Below are positions 28,847 through 38,450 of a DNA stretch of 64,000 bases, in pieces. This DNA is from Mycolicibacterium insubricum (GTDB lineage: Bacteria; Actinomycetota; Actinomycetes; Mycobacteriales; Mycobacteriaceae). The stretch is taken from NCBI RefSeq assembly GCF_010731615.1, contig NZ_AP022618.1, positions 3,224,001 through 3,288,000 of the forward strand, written 5' to 3'. Every line of letters begins with the position of its first letter. The first letter of the stretch is position 1. The notes under the pieces are model-generated. The model did not search any database, was not told the DNA's origin, and was given only the letters and a program-made list of their open reading frames with translations. The position numbers and the translations under genes are program-made.

Positions 28847-30474
28847 CCCGGCGCCTCCCCGGATACCTTGGTGTCCAATGCTCTTCGGAGCTCTTCCCGG
28901 TCGTCGAACGCGCGGGTGTGCCCGGCAGCGGTCTGCCCGGTCTCGTGGCCCTTGCCGGCGATGAGCACCACGTCCCCGGGCCGTGCCCAGTGCACCGCGG
29001 CGGCGATGGCCGCGGCCCGGTCACCGATCTCACGGACCTCGACACCGGGCTTCTCGCGCGTGCCGGCGAGCACCTCGGCGCGGATCACCGCCGGGTCCTC
29101 GTCGCGCGGATTGTCGTCGGTGACGATCACCAGATCGGCCCGTTCGGCGGCCGCGGCGCCCATCGGTGCACGCTTGCCGGCGTCGCGGTTGCCGCCCGCA
29201 CCGAACACCACGGCGATCCGCCCGGCGCCGGGGCTGTTGCGCAGGGTGTCCAGCACCGCGCTCAGCGCCCCGGGCTTGTGCGCGTAGTCGACCAGGGCCA
29301 GGAAGTCCTGCCCGGCGTCGACGGGTTCCAGCCGGCCCGGCACCCGGGCCTCGCGCAGACCGGCGCGGGCCTGTTCCGGTGTGATCCCCAGCTGCGCCAG
29401 AATCGCCACCGCCAGCAGCGCGTTGGCGACGTTGTAGCGTCCGGGCAACCCGATGGCGATCCGGTGCCGGGCCCCGGACGGGTCGCGGGCGCCGAACTCC
29501 TGGCCGCCGGCACCGGTGGTTTCCACGTCGGTCACCGTCCAGTCGGCGGCGGCGTCGACGGCCACCGTCACCGGGTCTGCGGCCCGGGCCGCCATCGCCG
29601 CACCGGCCTCGTCGTCGACGCAGATGACCGCGGTGCGCGCGTGGTCGGCCGCGGCCGGGTCGAACAGCCGGGCCTTGGCCTCGAAGTAGTCGGCCATGGT
29701 GGGGTGGAAATCCAGGTGGTCGCGGGACAGGTTGGTGAACGCACCGACGGCGAACTCGACGCCGTCGACGCGGCCCAGTTCCAGTGCGTGGCTGGACACC
29801 TCCATCACGACGGTGTCCACGCCGCGCTCGGCCATCACCGCCAGCAGGGCCTGCAGCGCGGGCGCCTCCGGGGTGGTCAGGGCGCTGGGCACGTCGACGC
29901 CATCGATTCGGACGCCGACCGTGCCGATCAGCCCGACGACCCGTCCGGCCGCCCGCAGCCCGGCCTCGGCCAGATAGCTGGTGGTGGTCTTGCCGGAGGT
30001 CCCGGTGATGCCGACGACCTGCAGCCGTCGCGACGGGTTGTCGTAGACGCGGGCCGCCAGCGCGCCGAGTACGGCACGCGGATTCGGCACCGTCAGCAGC
30101 GGGACCCCGGCGGCGGTGCCCCGGAGACGGTCGGCACCCACCGGGTCGGTGAGGATGGCGGTCGCGCCGCGGGCCAGGGCATCGGCGGCGAAATCGGCGC
30201 CGTGGGCGCTGGACCCGGGCAGCGCCGCGAACAGATCGTGCGGCCGGGCTTCCTGAGCCCGCAGCGTCACGCCGGTGATCCGGACCCCGAGATCCGGCGG
30301 TTCGGCGATGCTCGGCGGAGTGGATGCGAGCGAAGCGAGTGGCCGCGGAGCCGAGGGGAAGCCGGGACCGCCGTATAAACCCTGCGGTTCCGGCGGCGCC
30401 GGAGAGCCCACCAGAGCGGCAAGCTCACCCAAGCCCACACCCGCGACGTGTTCGGGGCGCAGCGGTGAGGGCAT
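28843..30474 (-). CDS. murE: MurE, UDP-MurNAc-L-Ala-D-Glu:meso-DAP ligase with a repeat-encoded N-terminal insertion
   Basis: 543 residues. ATP loop [25 protein letters not shown] and the diaminopimelate-selective DNPR box ([10 protein letters not shown]) show it adds meso-DAP, as in mycobacterial peptidoglycan. In the N-terminal UDP-binding domain, about residues 31-62 ([12 protein letters not shown] to SIAEPP) are encoded by repeat copy B; ancestral-looking sequence ([19 protein letters not shown]) resumes afterwards. ATG 30474 lacks a clear SD and lies 59 bases after ftsI. Confidence 0.95.
   Translation of the reverse strand: MPSPLRPEHVAGVGLGELAALVGSPAPPEPQGLYGGPGFPSAPRPLASLASTPPSIAEPPDLGVRITGVTLRAQEARPHDLFAALPGSSAHGADFAADALARGATAILTDPVGADRLRGTAAGVPLLTVPNPRAVLGALAARVYDNPSRRLQVVGITGTSGKTTTSYLAEAGLRAAGRVVGLIGTVGVRIDGVDVPSALTTPEAPALQALLAVMAERGVDTVVMEVSSHALELGRVDGVEFAVGAFTNLSRDHLDFHPTMADYFEAKARLFDPAAADHARTAVICVDDEAGAAMAARAADPVTVAVDAAADWTVTDVETTGAGGQEFGARDPSGARHRIAIGLPGRYNVANALLAVAILAQLGITPEQARAGLREARVPGRLEPVDAGQDFLALVDYAHKPGALSAVLDTLRNSPGAGRIAVVFGAGGNRDAGKRAPMGAAAAERADLVIVTDDNPRDEDPAVIRAEVLAGTREKPGVEVREIGDRAAAIAAAVHWARPGDVVLIAGKGHETGQTAAGHTRAFDDREELRRALDTKVSGEAPG
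30293..30396 (+). repeat. Dispersed repeat copy B, in-frame inside murE, opposite orientation
   Basis: The 96-base unit between TCCGGCGG at 30293-30300 and 30389-30396 reads on the + strand GGTTCGGCGATGCTCGGCGGAG, GCGAGCGAAGCGAG in the centre, then GGAGCCGAGGGGAAGCCGGGACC (each given separately). This is the reverse orientation relative to the murD and pgeF copies. It adds exactly 32 codons to murE with no stop codon, so the element is readable on either strand. Confidence 0.72.
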
Positions 30475-30533
30475 CGGGTCAGCTTACTGAGCAGCCGGGC
30501 CGTTTGCGTTACTCGGTGCGGCCGTCGGGTGGC

Positions 30534-32396
30534 TCAGGTCGCCTGCAGGATCAGCGGCGGGCCGGGATCCGGCGAGAGCGGCACGTTCTCGCGCTGCATG
30601 AGCCACGAGGCGATGTTGTGGAACAGCGGCGCGGCCGAGTGTCCCGGTGTGCCGTCGGGGTTGCGGTCCGGGGCGTCCATCATGATGCCGACGACGTAGC
30701 GCGGGTTGTCGGCGGTGGCGATCCCGGCGAAGGTGATCCAGTAGACGTCGCTGTAGTAGCAGCCGCACGCGGGGTTGATCTGCTGGGCGGTGCCGGTCTT
30801 GCCGGCCATCTGGTAGCCCTCCACCGCGGCGGGCGACCCGGTGCCCTGCTGATAGCCCATCGGGTCCTTCTGCACGACGGCGCGCAGCATGTTGCGGACG
30901 GTGCGTGCGGTCTCCGGCGACACCACCCGGACGCCCTCGGGCCGGCGCTCCTCGGTGCGGGTGCCGTCCGGGGCGATGGTGGCCTTCACGATGCGCGGCG
31001 GCATCCGCAGGCCGTCGTTGGCGATGGTCTGGTACATGCCGGTCATCTGCAGCAGGGTCATCGAAAGACCCTGGCCGATCGGCAGGTTGGAAAAGGTGCT
31101 GCCCGACCACTGATCCATCGGCGGCACCAGTCCGGCGCTCTCGCCGGGCAGGCCGACGCCGGTGCGCTGTCCCAGCCCGAACTTGCCGACCATGTCGGCG
31201 AACCGCTCCGGACCGACGCGCTGCGCGATCATCAGTGTGCCGACGTTGGAGGACTTCCCGAGGATGCCGGTGGTGGTGTACGGCATGGTGCCGTGGTTCC
31301 AGGCGTCGCCGACGGTCACCCCTCCCATGTTGATCGAGCCTGGAACCTGAAGCACCTCATCGGGATTAGTGAGGCCCAGTTCGATGGCGGTGGACATGGT
31401 GATGATCTTGTTGACCGAGCCCGGTTCGAACGGGGACGACACCGCGAGGTTGCCCATCTGCCGGTCGCCCTGGCGCCCGAGGTCCTGGGACGGGTCGAAG
31501 GTTCCGTCGTTGGCCATGGCCAGCACCTCGCCGGTGTGCGAATCGAGCACCACCGCCGAGACGGTCTTGGCACCCGAGAGATCCTTGGCCTGCTGAACCT
31601 GCTGTTGCACGTAGTACTGAATGTCGTTGTCCAGCGTCAATTGTACGGTCGAACCGTTCACCGCGCTGTGCTTGTTGCGGTAGCTGCCGGGGATCACCAC
31701 ACCGTCGGAGCCGCGGTCGTAGGTGATGGAACCGTCGGTGCCGGCCAGCACCGAGTCCATCGAATCCTCCAGGCCCAGCAGGCCGTGGCCGTCCCAGTCG
31801 ATGCCGCCGACAATGTTGGCGGCCAGTGCGCCGCCGGGATACTGGCGCAGGTCCTGGCGTTCGGTTCCGACCTCCGGGAAATCCTTGACGATGGCGGTGG
31901 CGACGGCCGGGTCGACGGCCCGGGCCAGATAGACGAACGTCTCATCGCTGCGCAACTTCTTCAGCAGGGTCGCGGCGTCCGGGGTGTTGTCGAGCTTGGC
32001 CGCAACACCTTTGGCGATCTCGTTGAGCCGCTGGTCGACCTCGGGTGCGGCCGGCGATTTGGCGCGGGCCTGCTCGAGTTGCTTGCGGATCCGGGGCGGC
32101 TGGAAGGTCAGCGCCCGGGCCTCGACGGTGAAGGCGAGTTTGGCGTTGTTGCGGTCGACGATACTGCCGCGCACGGCCTGCTCGACGTCGGTGACCTTGA
32201 GCTGGCTGGCGGCCTGGGCCCGCAGCTTCGGTGCGCCGGGGACCTGCAGGTAGAACAGCTGGCCGCCGGCGACCAGCAGCGCCCCCACCATCACGATGTT
32301 GCCGACCCGGCTACGGAAGGCGAAACCCGCTGTCCGACCCATGGTTTCGGTGACCGCCCGGGTACGACGGGCCGCGGCCGGGCGCTCCTGGCTCAT
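30534..32396 (-). CDS. ftsI: FtsI/PbpB, septal peptidoglycan transpeptidase
   Basis: 620 residues. A short Arg-rich cytoplasmic tail, one membrane helix (about 33-50), a PBP dimerisation domain and a class B transpeptidase domain. Active-site motifs are intact: SVNK (SxxK, in FEPGSVNKII), SSN (in GKSSNVGT) and KTGT (in MAGKTGTAQ). It cross-links septal peptidoglycan in partnership with FtsW and is the target of beta-lactams. ATG 32396 overlaps the FtsL-like stop as ATGA. M. tuberculosis has extra genes between ftsI and murE (recalled); none is present here. Confidence 0.96.
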   Translation of the reverse strand: MSQERPAAARRTRAVTETMGRTAGFAFRSRVGNIVMVGALLVAGGQLFYLQVPGAPKLRAQAASQLKVTDVEQAVRGSIVDRNNAKLAFTVEARALTFQPPRIRKQLEQARAKSPAAPEVDQRLNEIAKGVAAKLDNTPDAATLLKKLRSDETFVYLARAVDPAVATAIVKDFPEVGTERQDLRQYPGGALAANIVGGIDWDGHGLLGLEDSMDSVLAGTDGSITYDRGSDGVVIPGSYRNKHSAVNGSTVQLTLDNDIQYYVQQQVQQAKDLSGAKTVSAVVLDSHTGEVLAMANDGTFDPSQDLGRQGDRQMGNLAVSSPFEPGSVNKIITMSTAIELGLTNPDEVLQVPGSINMGGVTVGDAWNHGTMPYTTTGILGKSSNVGTLMIAQRVGPERFADMVGKFGLGQRTGVGLPGESAGLVPPMDQWSGSTFSNLPIGQGLSMTLLQMTGMYQTIANDGLRMPPRIVKATIAPDGTRTEERRPEGVRVVSPETARTVRNMLRAVVQKDPMGYQQGTGSPAAVEGYQMAGKTGTAQQINPACGCYYSDVYWITFAGIATADNPRYVVGIMMDAPDRNPDGTPGHSAAPLFHNIASWLMQRENVPLSPDPGPPLILQAT

Positions 32397-33493
32397 CGAC
32401 CCACTCCCGGCGCCGTCGGGACACCCGGTTGCGGGATGACCGGCGCGGCGGGCACGGCCACCGGTGCCGGTGCGATAACCGGCGCGACGGCCTCGGCCGC
32501 CGGTCCGGGGGCGGCGCCGGTGGCCGCGTGTTCCTGGGGCACCGCAGCCGTCGGCGCAGCGGGTGCGACCGGCACCGGCACCTCGGCGGCCGAGGCGGCC
32601 GGGGCGGCGGCTTCCGGAGCTCCGGCCACCGCGGCGGCCGGAGCCGGCGTCGGTACCGGTGTGGGAGCGGGCGCGGTCGTCGGCGCGATGACGACGGGGA
32701 CCGGGCGCTCCGGCGAGGCGACTGGACCGGGAGCCGGGGCGCGCACCGGTGCCGGATTCTCGTCGGGCAGTTTCACGTTCAGCGGCGGCGGAGCGGCACC
32801 GTCGGCCGGCTTCGGGGTGCCGACGACGACCCAGTTGCCGTTGTCGTCCTGCACCAGGTGGGCGGTGTTGTTCGACGGCACCATGCCCAGCCCGCGGGCG
32901 GCCTCGGCCAGCGCCGGAGCGGCTTGGGCCTCCAACACATCACGCTCCAGCGCGTCCTTCTGCTGCTGCAGCGCCTGATTGACCTGCCGCGCATTGCCCA
33001 GCTGGTAGGCCCGCTCGGCGGCGTCGGTGGACAGCCACAGGGTCACCGCCAGCCCGACACCGAGCGCGCCGATGACCAGCACCACGAACGGGACCTTGGC
33101 GGCCAGGGCATGCGGACGTAGATCGATCTCGGATAGCCGGTTGGCCAGCCGGACCCGCAGTGGAATGCGAACCAGCTTGGGCGCCTTGGCCTTCCGCGCC
33201 TTTGCGCGAGCCTTGGCCTGCCCGGAGCTCTTGGCCCGGGTCGGCGCCGGGTTCGGCGTGGTCCGCGGCCGTCCCGGCTTCCCGCGGTTGTCCCGCGCGG
33301 CGTCGGCGCGAGAAGCCTTGGCCCGCACCGGCTTGACCCGCGCGGGTGCCTCGCCACGCCGCCGGGCAGCAGCCGCGCCGGCACCCTCGGCACGCCGCGG
33401 GCGTTGCGGTGCAGCGCCTCTGGCTCCGGAACGCCGCGGTGCCCGCTCGCCGGCGACGTCGGCCTCGGCCCGGGGCCCGCGCCTGGTGCTCAT
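32393..33493 (-). CDS. FtsL-like divisome protein with extended Pro/Ala-rich extracellular tail (Rv2164c-like)
   Basis: 366 residues. A basic Arg/Lys/Ala N-terminal region (1-115), one membrane helix (about 133-153), a short coiled coil ([23 protein letters not shown]) typical of FtsL, then about 150 residues rich in Pro, Ala and Val outside the membrane. It lies between rsmH and ftsI, the standard ftsL position, with ATGA overlaps on both sides. FtsL forms a complex with FtsQ and FtsB. Sequence identity to FtsL is weak as usual; context and topology carry the call. Confidence 0.85.
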   Translation of the reverse strand: MSTRRGPRAEADVAGERAPRRSGARGAAPQRPRRAEGAGAAAARRRGEAPARVKPVRAKASRADAARDNRGKPGRPRTTPNPAPTRAKSSGQAKARAKARKAKAPKLVRIPLRVRLANRLSEIDLRPHALAAKVPFVVLVIGALGVGLAVTLWLSTDAAERAYQLGNARQVNQALQQQKDALERDVLEAQAAPALAEAARGLGMVPSNNTAHLVQDDNGNWVVVGTPKPADGAAPPPLNVKLPDENPAPVRAPAPGPVASPERPVPVVIAPTTAPAPTPVPTPAPAAAVAGAPEAAAPAASAAEVPVPVAPAAPTAAVPQEHAATGAAPGPAAEAVAPVIAPAPVAVPAAPVIPQPGVPTAPGVGR

Positions 33494-34734
33494 GATCGTT
33501 CCTCGTCTGTCAGTCTGGCCACCGCTCGCAACCGCACCGGCGCACTGCGCGGGTTGCGTTCGATCTCGGCGGCGTCGGCGCGCTCGGCGCCGCGGGTGAG
33601 CGTGGTGAATTCCGGTCCGTATCCGGGCAGTTCCATCGGCAGGCCCTCCGGCGTGCGGTTGGCGGTCGCCGCCGCGAAGGCGTTCTTGACGATCCGGTCC
33701 TCCAGCGACTGGTAGGCCATCACCACCACCCGGCCGCCGGGCCTGGTGGCCGCCAGCGCCGCGGGCAGTGCGGCGCGTAGCGAGTCCAGTTCACCGTTCA
33801 CCGCCACCCGCAGGGCCTGGAAGGTGCGTTTGGCCGGATGGCCCCCGGTGCGCCGGGCCGGCGCCGGGATCGCTTGGTAGAGCAGTTCGACAAGTTCGCC
33901 GGTGGTGCGAAACGGTACGGTCCGGCGACGGCGGACCACTGCCGCGGCGATCCGGCCGGCGAACTTCTCTTCGCCGAATTCACGCAGGATCGCGGCGATT
34001 TCGCCTTGCTCATAGCTATTCAAGATATCCGCTGCGGTCAGCGAAAGCCGGTAATCCATGCGCATGTCGAGCGGCGCGTCGACCGAATAGGCGAATCCGC
34101 GCTCGGTGCGATCCAGTTGCATCGAGGAGACGCCGAGGTCGAACAGTATCCCGTCCACTGAATTCGTTGCCGGATAACCGGATTCGGCCAGTGCGCGGGC
34201 GATTTCGTCGTACCGGGCGTAGACCGCCGTGAAGCGGTCGCCGAACGGCGCCAACCGGTCCGAGGCGATCTCCAGGGCGCTGGGGTCGCGGTCGAGGCCG
34301 ATCACGCGCACCCCGGAAAACCGTTGCAGGATCGCCTCGGAATGGCCCCCGGCGCCCAGGGTGGCGTCGATGACCACCGCGCCGGTGCCGTCGTCGGACA
34401 CCGCGAGCACCGCCGGCGCCAGCAGATCGATGCACCGGTCCAGCAGCACCGGGATATGACCGAAGCGTCCCGGGTCGTTCGTCACCGTGACTCCTCCGCA
34501 TCTGATCCGTCGCCGCGCCCGTGCACCGAGGTCCCTGCCCGAATGCGTGGACCTGACGTTGGGGAAGTACGCCAGGGCCGGTTCGGGCAGAGACCGCGAC
34601 GCGCGGGTCGCGGTGGTCCCTGCCACCGGTGCTTCGACCGGGTCCACCTCCGTCTCGTGTTCGGTGATGCCGCCGCCGATGGCGTCGGCGACATCGTGGG
34701 CGATGCGGTCAAATGATGTCGCGGAGTGCTTCAT
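33490..34734 (-). CDS. rsmH: RsmH (MraW), 16S rRNA m4C1402 methyltransferase
   Basis: 414 residues. SAM-binding motif [30 protein letters not shown] and [15 protein letters not shown] are diagnostic. The canonical domain begins at about residue 90 ([13 protein letters not shown]). The upstream extension contains [15 protein letters not shown], which by recall is also present in the M. tuberculosis protein, supporting translation from the ATG at 34734. That start overlaps the end of mraZ by 26 bases, an unusually long overlap for this operon. Confidence 0.94.
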   Translation of the reverse strand: MKHSATSFDRIAHDVADAIGGGITEHETEVDPVEAPVAGTTATRASRSLPEPALAYFPNVRSTHSGRDLGARARRRIRCGGVTVTNDPGRFGHIPVLLDRCIDLLAPAVLAVSDDGTGAVVIDATLGAGGHSEAILQRFSGVRVIGLDRDPSALEIASDRLAPFGDRFTAVYARYDEIARALAESGYPATNSVDGILFDLGVSSMQLDRTERGFAYSVDAPLDMRMDYRLSLTAADILNSYEQGEIAAILREFGEEKFAGRIAAAVVRRRRTVPFRTTGELVELLYQAIPAPARRTGGHPAKRTFQALRVAVNGELDSLRAALPAALAATRPGGRVVVMAYQSLEDRIVKNAFAAATANRTPEGLPMELPGYGPEFTTLTRGAERADAAEIERNPRSAPVRLRAVARLTDEERS

Positions 34735-35140
34735 CGCTGGCCGCGGAGTAGTTCTCTTCGTGGGTCTGCTGGTAGTCCGCCCAGGCCTCGGCGTCCCAGA
34801 TCTCCAGGTAGTCGACCGAGCCGGTGACCACGCATTCCTTCGACAGTCCGGCGTAGCGGCGGTGGTCGGCGGACAGGTTGATCCGGCCCTGGGCGTCGGG
34901 CAGCTGCTCGTCGGTGCCGGCGGCCAGGTTGCGCAGGAAGGCGCGGGCCTCGGGGTTGGAGCGCGACGCGGTCGCGGCGCGACGGGCGAGATCGGTGAAC
35001 GCCTCCCGCGGATACACGGCGAGGCTGTGGTCTTGACCCTTGGTGACCATTACCCCTCCTGCCAGTGTCTCGCGGTACTTCGCGGGCAAGGTCAACCGCC
35101 CCTTGTCGTCGAGCTTGGGCGTGTAGGTACCGAGGAACAC
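34709..35140 (-). CDS. mraZ: MraZ, transcriptional regulator of the dcw cluster
   Basis: 143 residues from GTG 35140 ([15 protein letters not shown]), with GGGGAGG six bases upstream; the longer frame is rejected. It has two SpoVT/AbrB-like domains: [15 protein letters not shown] and [15 protein letters not shown], each with the DxxGR box. MraZ forms a ring that binds TGGGN/GTGGG-type repeats at its own promoter and represses the cluster. A series of such boxes lies upstream (35217-35305). It is the first gene of the dcw operon. Confidence 0.96.
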   Translation of the reverse strand: MFLGTYTPKLDDKGRLTLPAKYRETLAGGVMVTKGQDHSLAVYPREAFTDLARRAATASRSNPEARAFLRNLAAGTDEQLPDAQGRINLSADHRRYAGLSKECVVTGSVDYLEIWDAEAWADYQQTHEENYSAASDEALRDII

Positions 35141-35216
35141 TCGACACCTCCCCGCTCGTCCTCGGGAGCGCCGGGCCGGGTCCCGTTGGTCCGATCGCTC
35201 CGTTGAGCACCACGAT

Positions 35217-35305
35217 ACCCCACATTCCCCCACTCCGCTCCATTTGCATCCACCGTTTTGGTGTCACGCCCCACTTTTTGCCCCACGGTCCACCCCCTTC
35301 CCCAC
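35217..35305 (-). promoter_or_regulatory. Array of GTGGGG MraZ-type boxes upstream of mraZ
   Basis: On the mraZ strand, GTGGGG occurs five times: at 35217-35223, 35227-35233, 35268-35274, 35280-35286 and 35300-35305 (+ strand ACCCCAC, CCCCCAC, GCCCCAC twice, CCCCAC). The proximal pair is spaced 10 bases start to start and the middle pair 12, so boxes lie near the same helical face. MraZ from several bacteria binds direct repeats of TGGGN separated by about one turn, so this is a strong candidate operator. The mraZ promoter must overlap it. Confidence 0.65.
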
Positions 35306-35335
35306 TGGGGAGCCATCACGCCGGGTGCAGGCATG

Positions 35336-35364
35336 AAAAAAGCCCAGGTCACAGACCTGGGCTT
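35336..35364 (-). terminator. Rho-independent terminator after the DUF3040 gene
   Basis: Perfect 10-base arms AAGCCCAGGT (35340-35349) and ACCTGGGCTT (35355-35364) enclose a 5-base loop, followed on the minus strand by six T residues (35341-35336). It lies 34 bases after the DUF3040 stop and upstream of the mraZ boxes, so it insulates the dcw promoter from read-through. Confidence 0.88.
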
Positions 35365-35397
35365 GATCGAGCTGGAAGGTGGGGGGAGGTGGGAGGC

Positions 35398-35790
35398 TCA
35401 GTCCTCGAACCGCCGGCGGAACCGGTCCTCCATGCGGTTGGAGAACGATCCGCCGTGGCCCTTGCCCCGACGCGCGGAGCCGACCGGGCTGGCTGCCGGC
35501 TTGTCGGCCAGCCGCGGACCGGTGATGGCGAACACCACGCCGCCGAACATGACCACGAATCCCAGCACGCTCAGAACCAGAAACGCGGGATTCACGCTCG
35601 AGTAGAACGCGACGCCGGAGACCAGCATCGCTATCCCGATCACGAACAGCCCGGCACCCTGCAGCCGGCGTCGCGCCGACGGAGCGCGCAACGTGCGTCC
35701 ACGGACACTCGATGCGAACTTGGGGTCTTCGGCATAGAGAGCGCTCTCGATCTGATCGAGCATGCGCTGCTCATGCTCGGAGAGTGGCAT
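35398..35790 (-). CDS. DUF3040 small membrane protein (Rv2169c-like)
   Basis: 130 residues from ATG 35790, with GAGGGG close upstream. The DUF3040 start MPLSEHEQRMLDQIE is typical, two membrane helices follow (about 47-66 and 69-90), and a basic C-terminus ends MEDRFRRRFED. Function unknown; conserved next to mraZ across mycobacteria. The upstream long frame to 36339 is an antisense shadow of the acetyltransferase gene. Confidence 0.9.
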   Translation of the reverse strand: MPLSEHEQRMLDQIESALYAEDPKFASSVRGRTLRAPSARRRLQGAGLFVIGIAMLVSGVAFYSSVNPAFLVLSVLGFVVMFGGVVFAITGPRLADKPAASPVGSARRGKGHGGSFSNRMEDRFRRRFED

Positions 35791-35934
35791 CTTTCCCCTC
35801 CTTGCCGGTGCGGTCGGTCTGGTCAATGATACGAGCAGAATCCGGCCCGTACCACCAACTTCATCGCCCAGTCTAGCCCCCACCGCCAGGTGTGCGGAGC
35901 GCGAGTCGGCAGCCGTCGGCGATAATGGTCGGCG

Positions 35935-36567
35935 ATGACTTTCGGCAAGGGTGTTTCGAACGCGACTCGGCTGTACCTGGTCGATCTGACATCCGAGGAA
36001 CTGCAGGCCCGACTGATCGAGGCCCTCAACGTCTACGTGGAGGCGATGGGGTATCCGCGCGGCACCGAGGAGTTGCGGGCCTGGATGTGGCTGGACCACG
36101 CGCGCCGACCCGGCTGGCAGGCCGTCGGCGCCGTCGAACTCGACCCGGCCGGCGCCGATGCGACGCCGTCCCCGGCGCAGATCGCCGCGGGCCGGCTGGT
36201 GGGCATCGGCTACGGCTACCGCGGTGCTCCCGATCAGTGGTGGCAGCAGCAGGTGGCCGCCGGTCTGCGCCGCAGCCAGGTGCCCGAGGAGACCGTCGCG
36301 GCCCTGCTGAACAGCTATTTCGAGCTCACCGAACTGCACATCAGACCCGGCGCGCAGGGCCGCGGCCTCGGCGAGGCGCTGGCCCGGCGGCTACTGGGCC
36401 GGCGGCCGGAGTCCAACGTGCTGCTGTCCACCCCGGAGATCGACGCCGAGGACAACCGGGCCTGGCGGCTGTACCGGCGGCTCGGCTTCACCGACGTCAT
36501 CCGCGGCTACCGGTTTCCCGGCGATCCGCGCCCGTTCGCCGTCCTCGGCCGGTCCCTGCCGCTTTGA
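35935..36567 (+). CDS. GNAT acetyltransferase (Rv2170-like)
   Basis: 210 residues. Acetyl-CoA binding motif A is visible as LHIRPGAQGRGLGEALARR (about 136-154), followed by NRAWRLYRRLGF, the standard motif B. Cytosolic. By recall, the M. tuberculosis counterpart Rv2170 is reported as a protein lysine acetyltransferase acting on isocitrate dehydrogenase; whether that holds here is inference. It is divergent from the DUF3040 gene and followed 26 bases later by lppM. Confidence 0.9.
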   Translation: MTFGKGVSNATRLYLVDLTSEELQARLIEALNVYVEAMGYPRGTEELRAWMWLDHARRPGWQAVGAVELDPAGADATPSPAQIAAGRLVGIGYGYRGAPDQWWQQQVAAGLRRSQVPEETVAALLNSYFELTELHIRPGAQGRGLGEALARRLLGRRPESNVLLSTPEIDAEDNRAWRLYRRLGFTDVIRGYRFPGDPRPFAVLGRSLPL

Positions 36568-36593
36568 CCGCGCTGATCTGGCACCATGACCGG

Positions 36594-37277
36594 GTGCGCA
36601 CCCCGAGACGGTTCCGACTGCTGGCGCTGGCGGTGCTGCTGCTGGTGGCCGGGCCGCTGCTGTCGGGGTGCGTCCGGGTGCGGGCCTCCCTCACGGTGGC
36701 CGCCGACGACACCGTTTCCGGCTACATCATGGCCGCGGCCAAGCCGCGCGACGGCAACGACCCCGGACCCCAGTTCCAGCGGAACCTGCCGTTCAGCCAG
36801 AAGGTGGCTATCAATAAGTACGACCGGGACGGCTACGTCGGCTCCGAGGCCGTCTTCTCACACCTGACCTTCGCCGAGGTCCCGCAACTGGCCAACATGA
36901 ACAGCGAGGCGGCCGGCGTCGACCTGTCCTTCCGCCGCGCCGGGGACCTGGTGATCCTGGAGGGCCGGGTCGACCTGACCGCACTGTCCGGCGACGACAA
37001 CGAGGTCAAGCTCAGCGTGGCCTTCCCCGGTGAGATCACCAACAGCAACGGCACCCGGGTCAGCGGAAGCACCGTGGAGTGGCAGCTCAAGCCGGGCATC
37101 GTCAACACCATGAGCGCCCAGGCCCGCTACACCGACCCCAGCACCCGCTCGTTCAACACGGCCGCCACCTGGATGGGCCTGTCCGCGCTGGTCGCCGCGG
37201 CGGCGGTCGGTGGGCTGGCCTGGTCGCTGCGCGATCGCTCCGCCCGCCCGGGCCGCCCCGAGCCCGTCACCGACTGA
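36594..37277 (+). CDS. lppM: LppM lipoprotein
   Basis: 227 residues from GTG 36594. Basic start, hydrophobic core and lipobox LLSGC place the acylated cysteine at about residue 26. The extracellular domain (VRVRASLTVAADDTVSG onward) is followed by a C-terminal membrane helix (about 194-212) and a basic tail, so it is doubly membrane-attached. In M. tuberculosis LppM affects phagosome maturation and envelope lipids. The next gene, idsA2, begins after only 69 bases; the M. tuberculosis intervening gene Rv2172c has no room here. Confidence 0.9.
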   Translation: MRTPRRFRLLALAVLLLVAGPLLSGCVRVRASLTVAADDTVSGYIMAAAKPRDGNDPGPQFQRNLPFSQKVAINKYDRDGYVGSEAVFSHLTFAEVPQLANMNSEAAGVDLSFRRAGDLVILEGRVDLTALSGDDNEVKLSVAFPGEITNSNGTRVSGSTVEWQLKPGIVNTMSAQARYTDPSTRSFNTAATWMGLSALVAAAAVGGLAWSLRDRSARPGRPEPVTD

Positions 37278-38444
<1,167 letters not shown>

Positions 38445-38450
38445 TCAGCC

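Noticed and set aside
33265..33285. Possible fourth copy of the dcw repeat in the ftsL-like gene
   Set aside because: Only about 13 bases (GTCCCGGCTTCCC) match one end of the element. The rest is missing and Gly-Lys-Pro-Gly codons could give this by chance.
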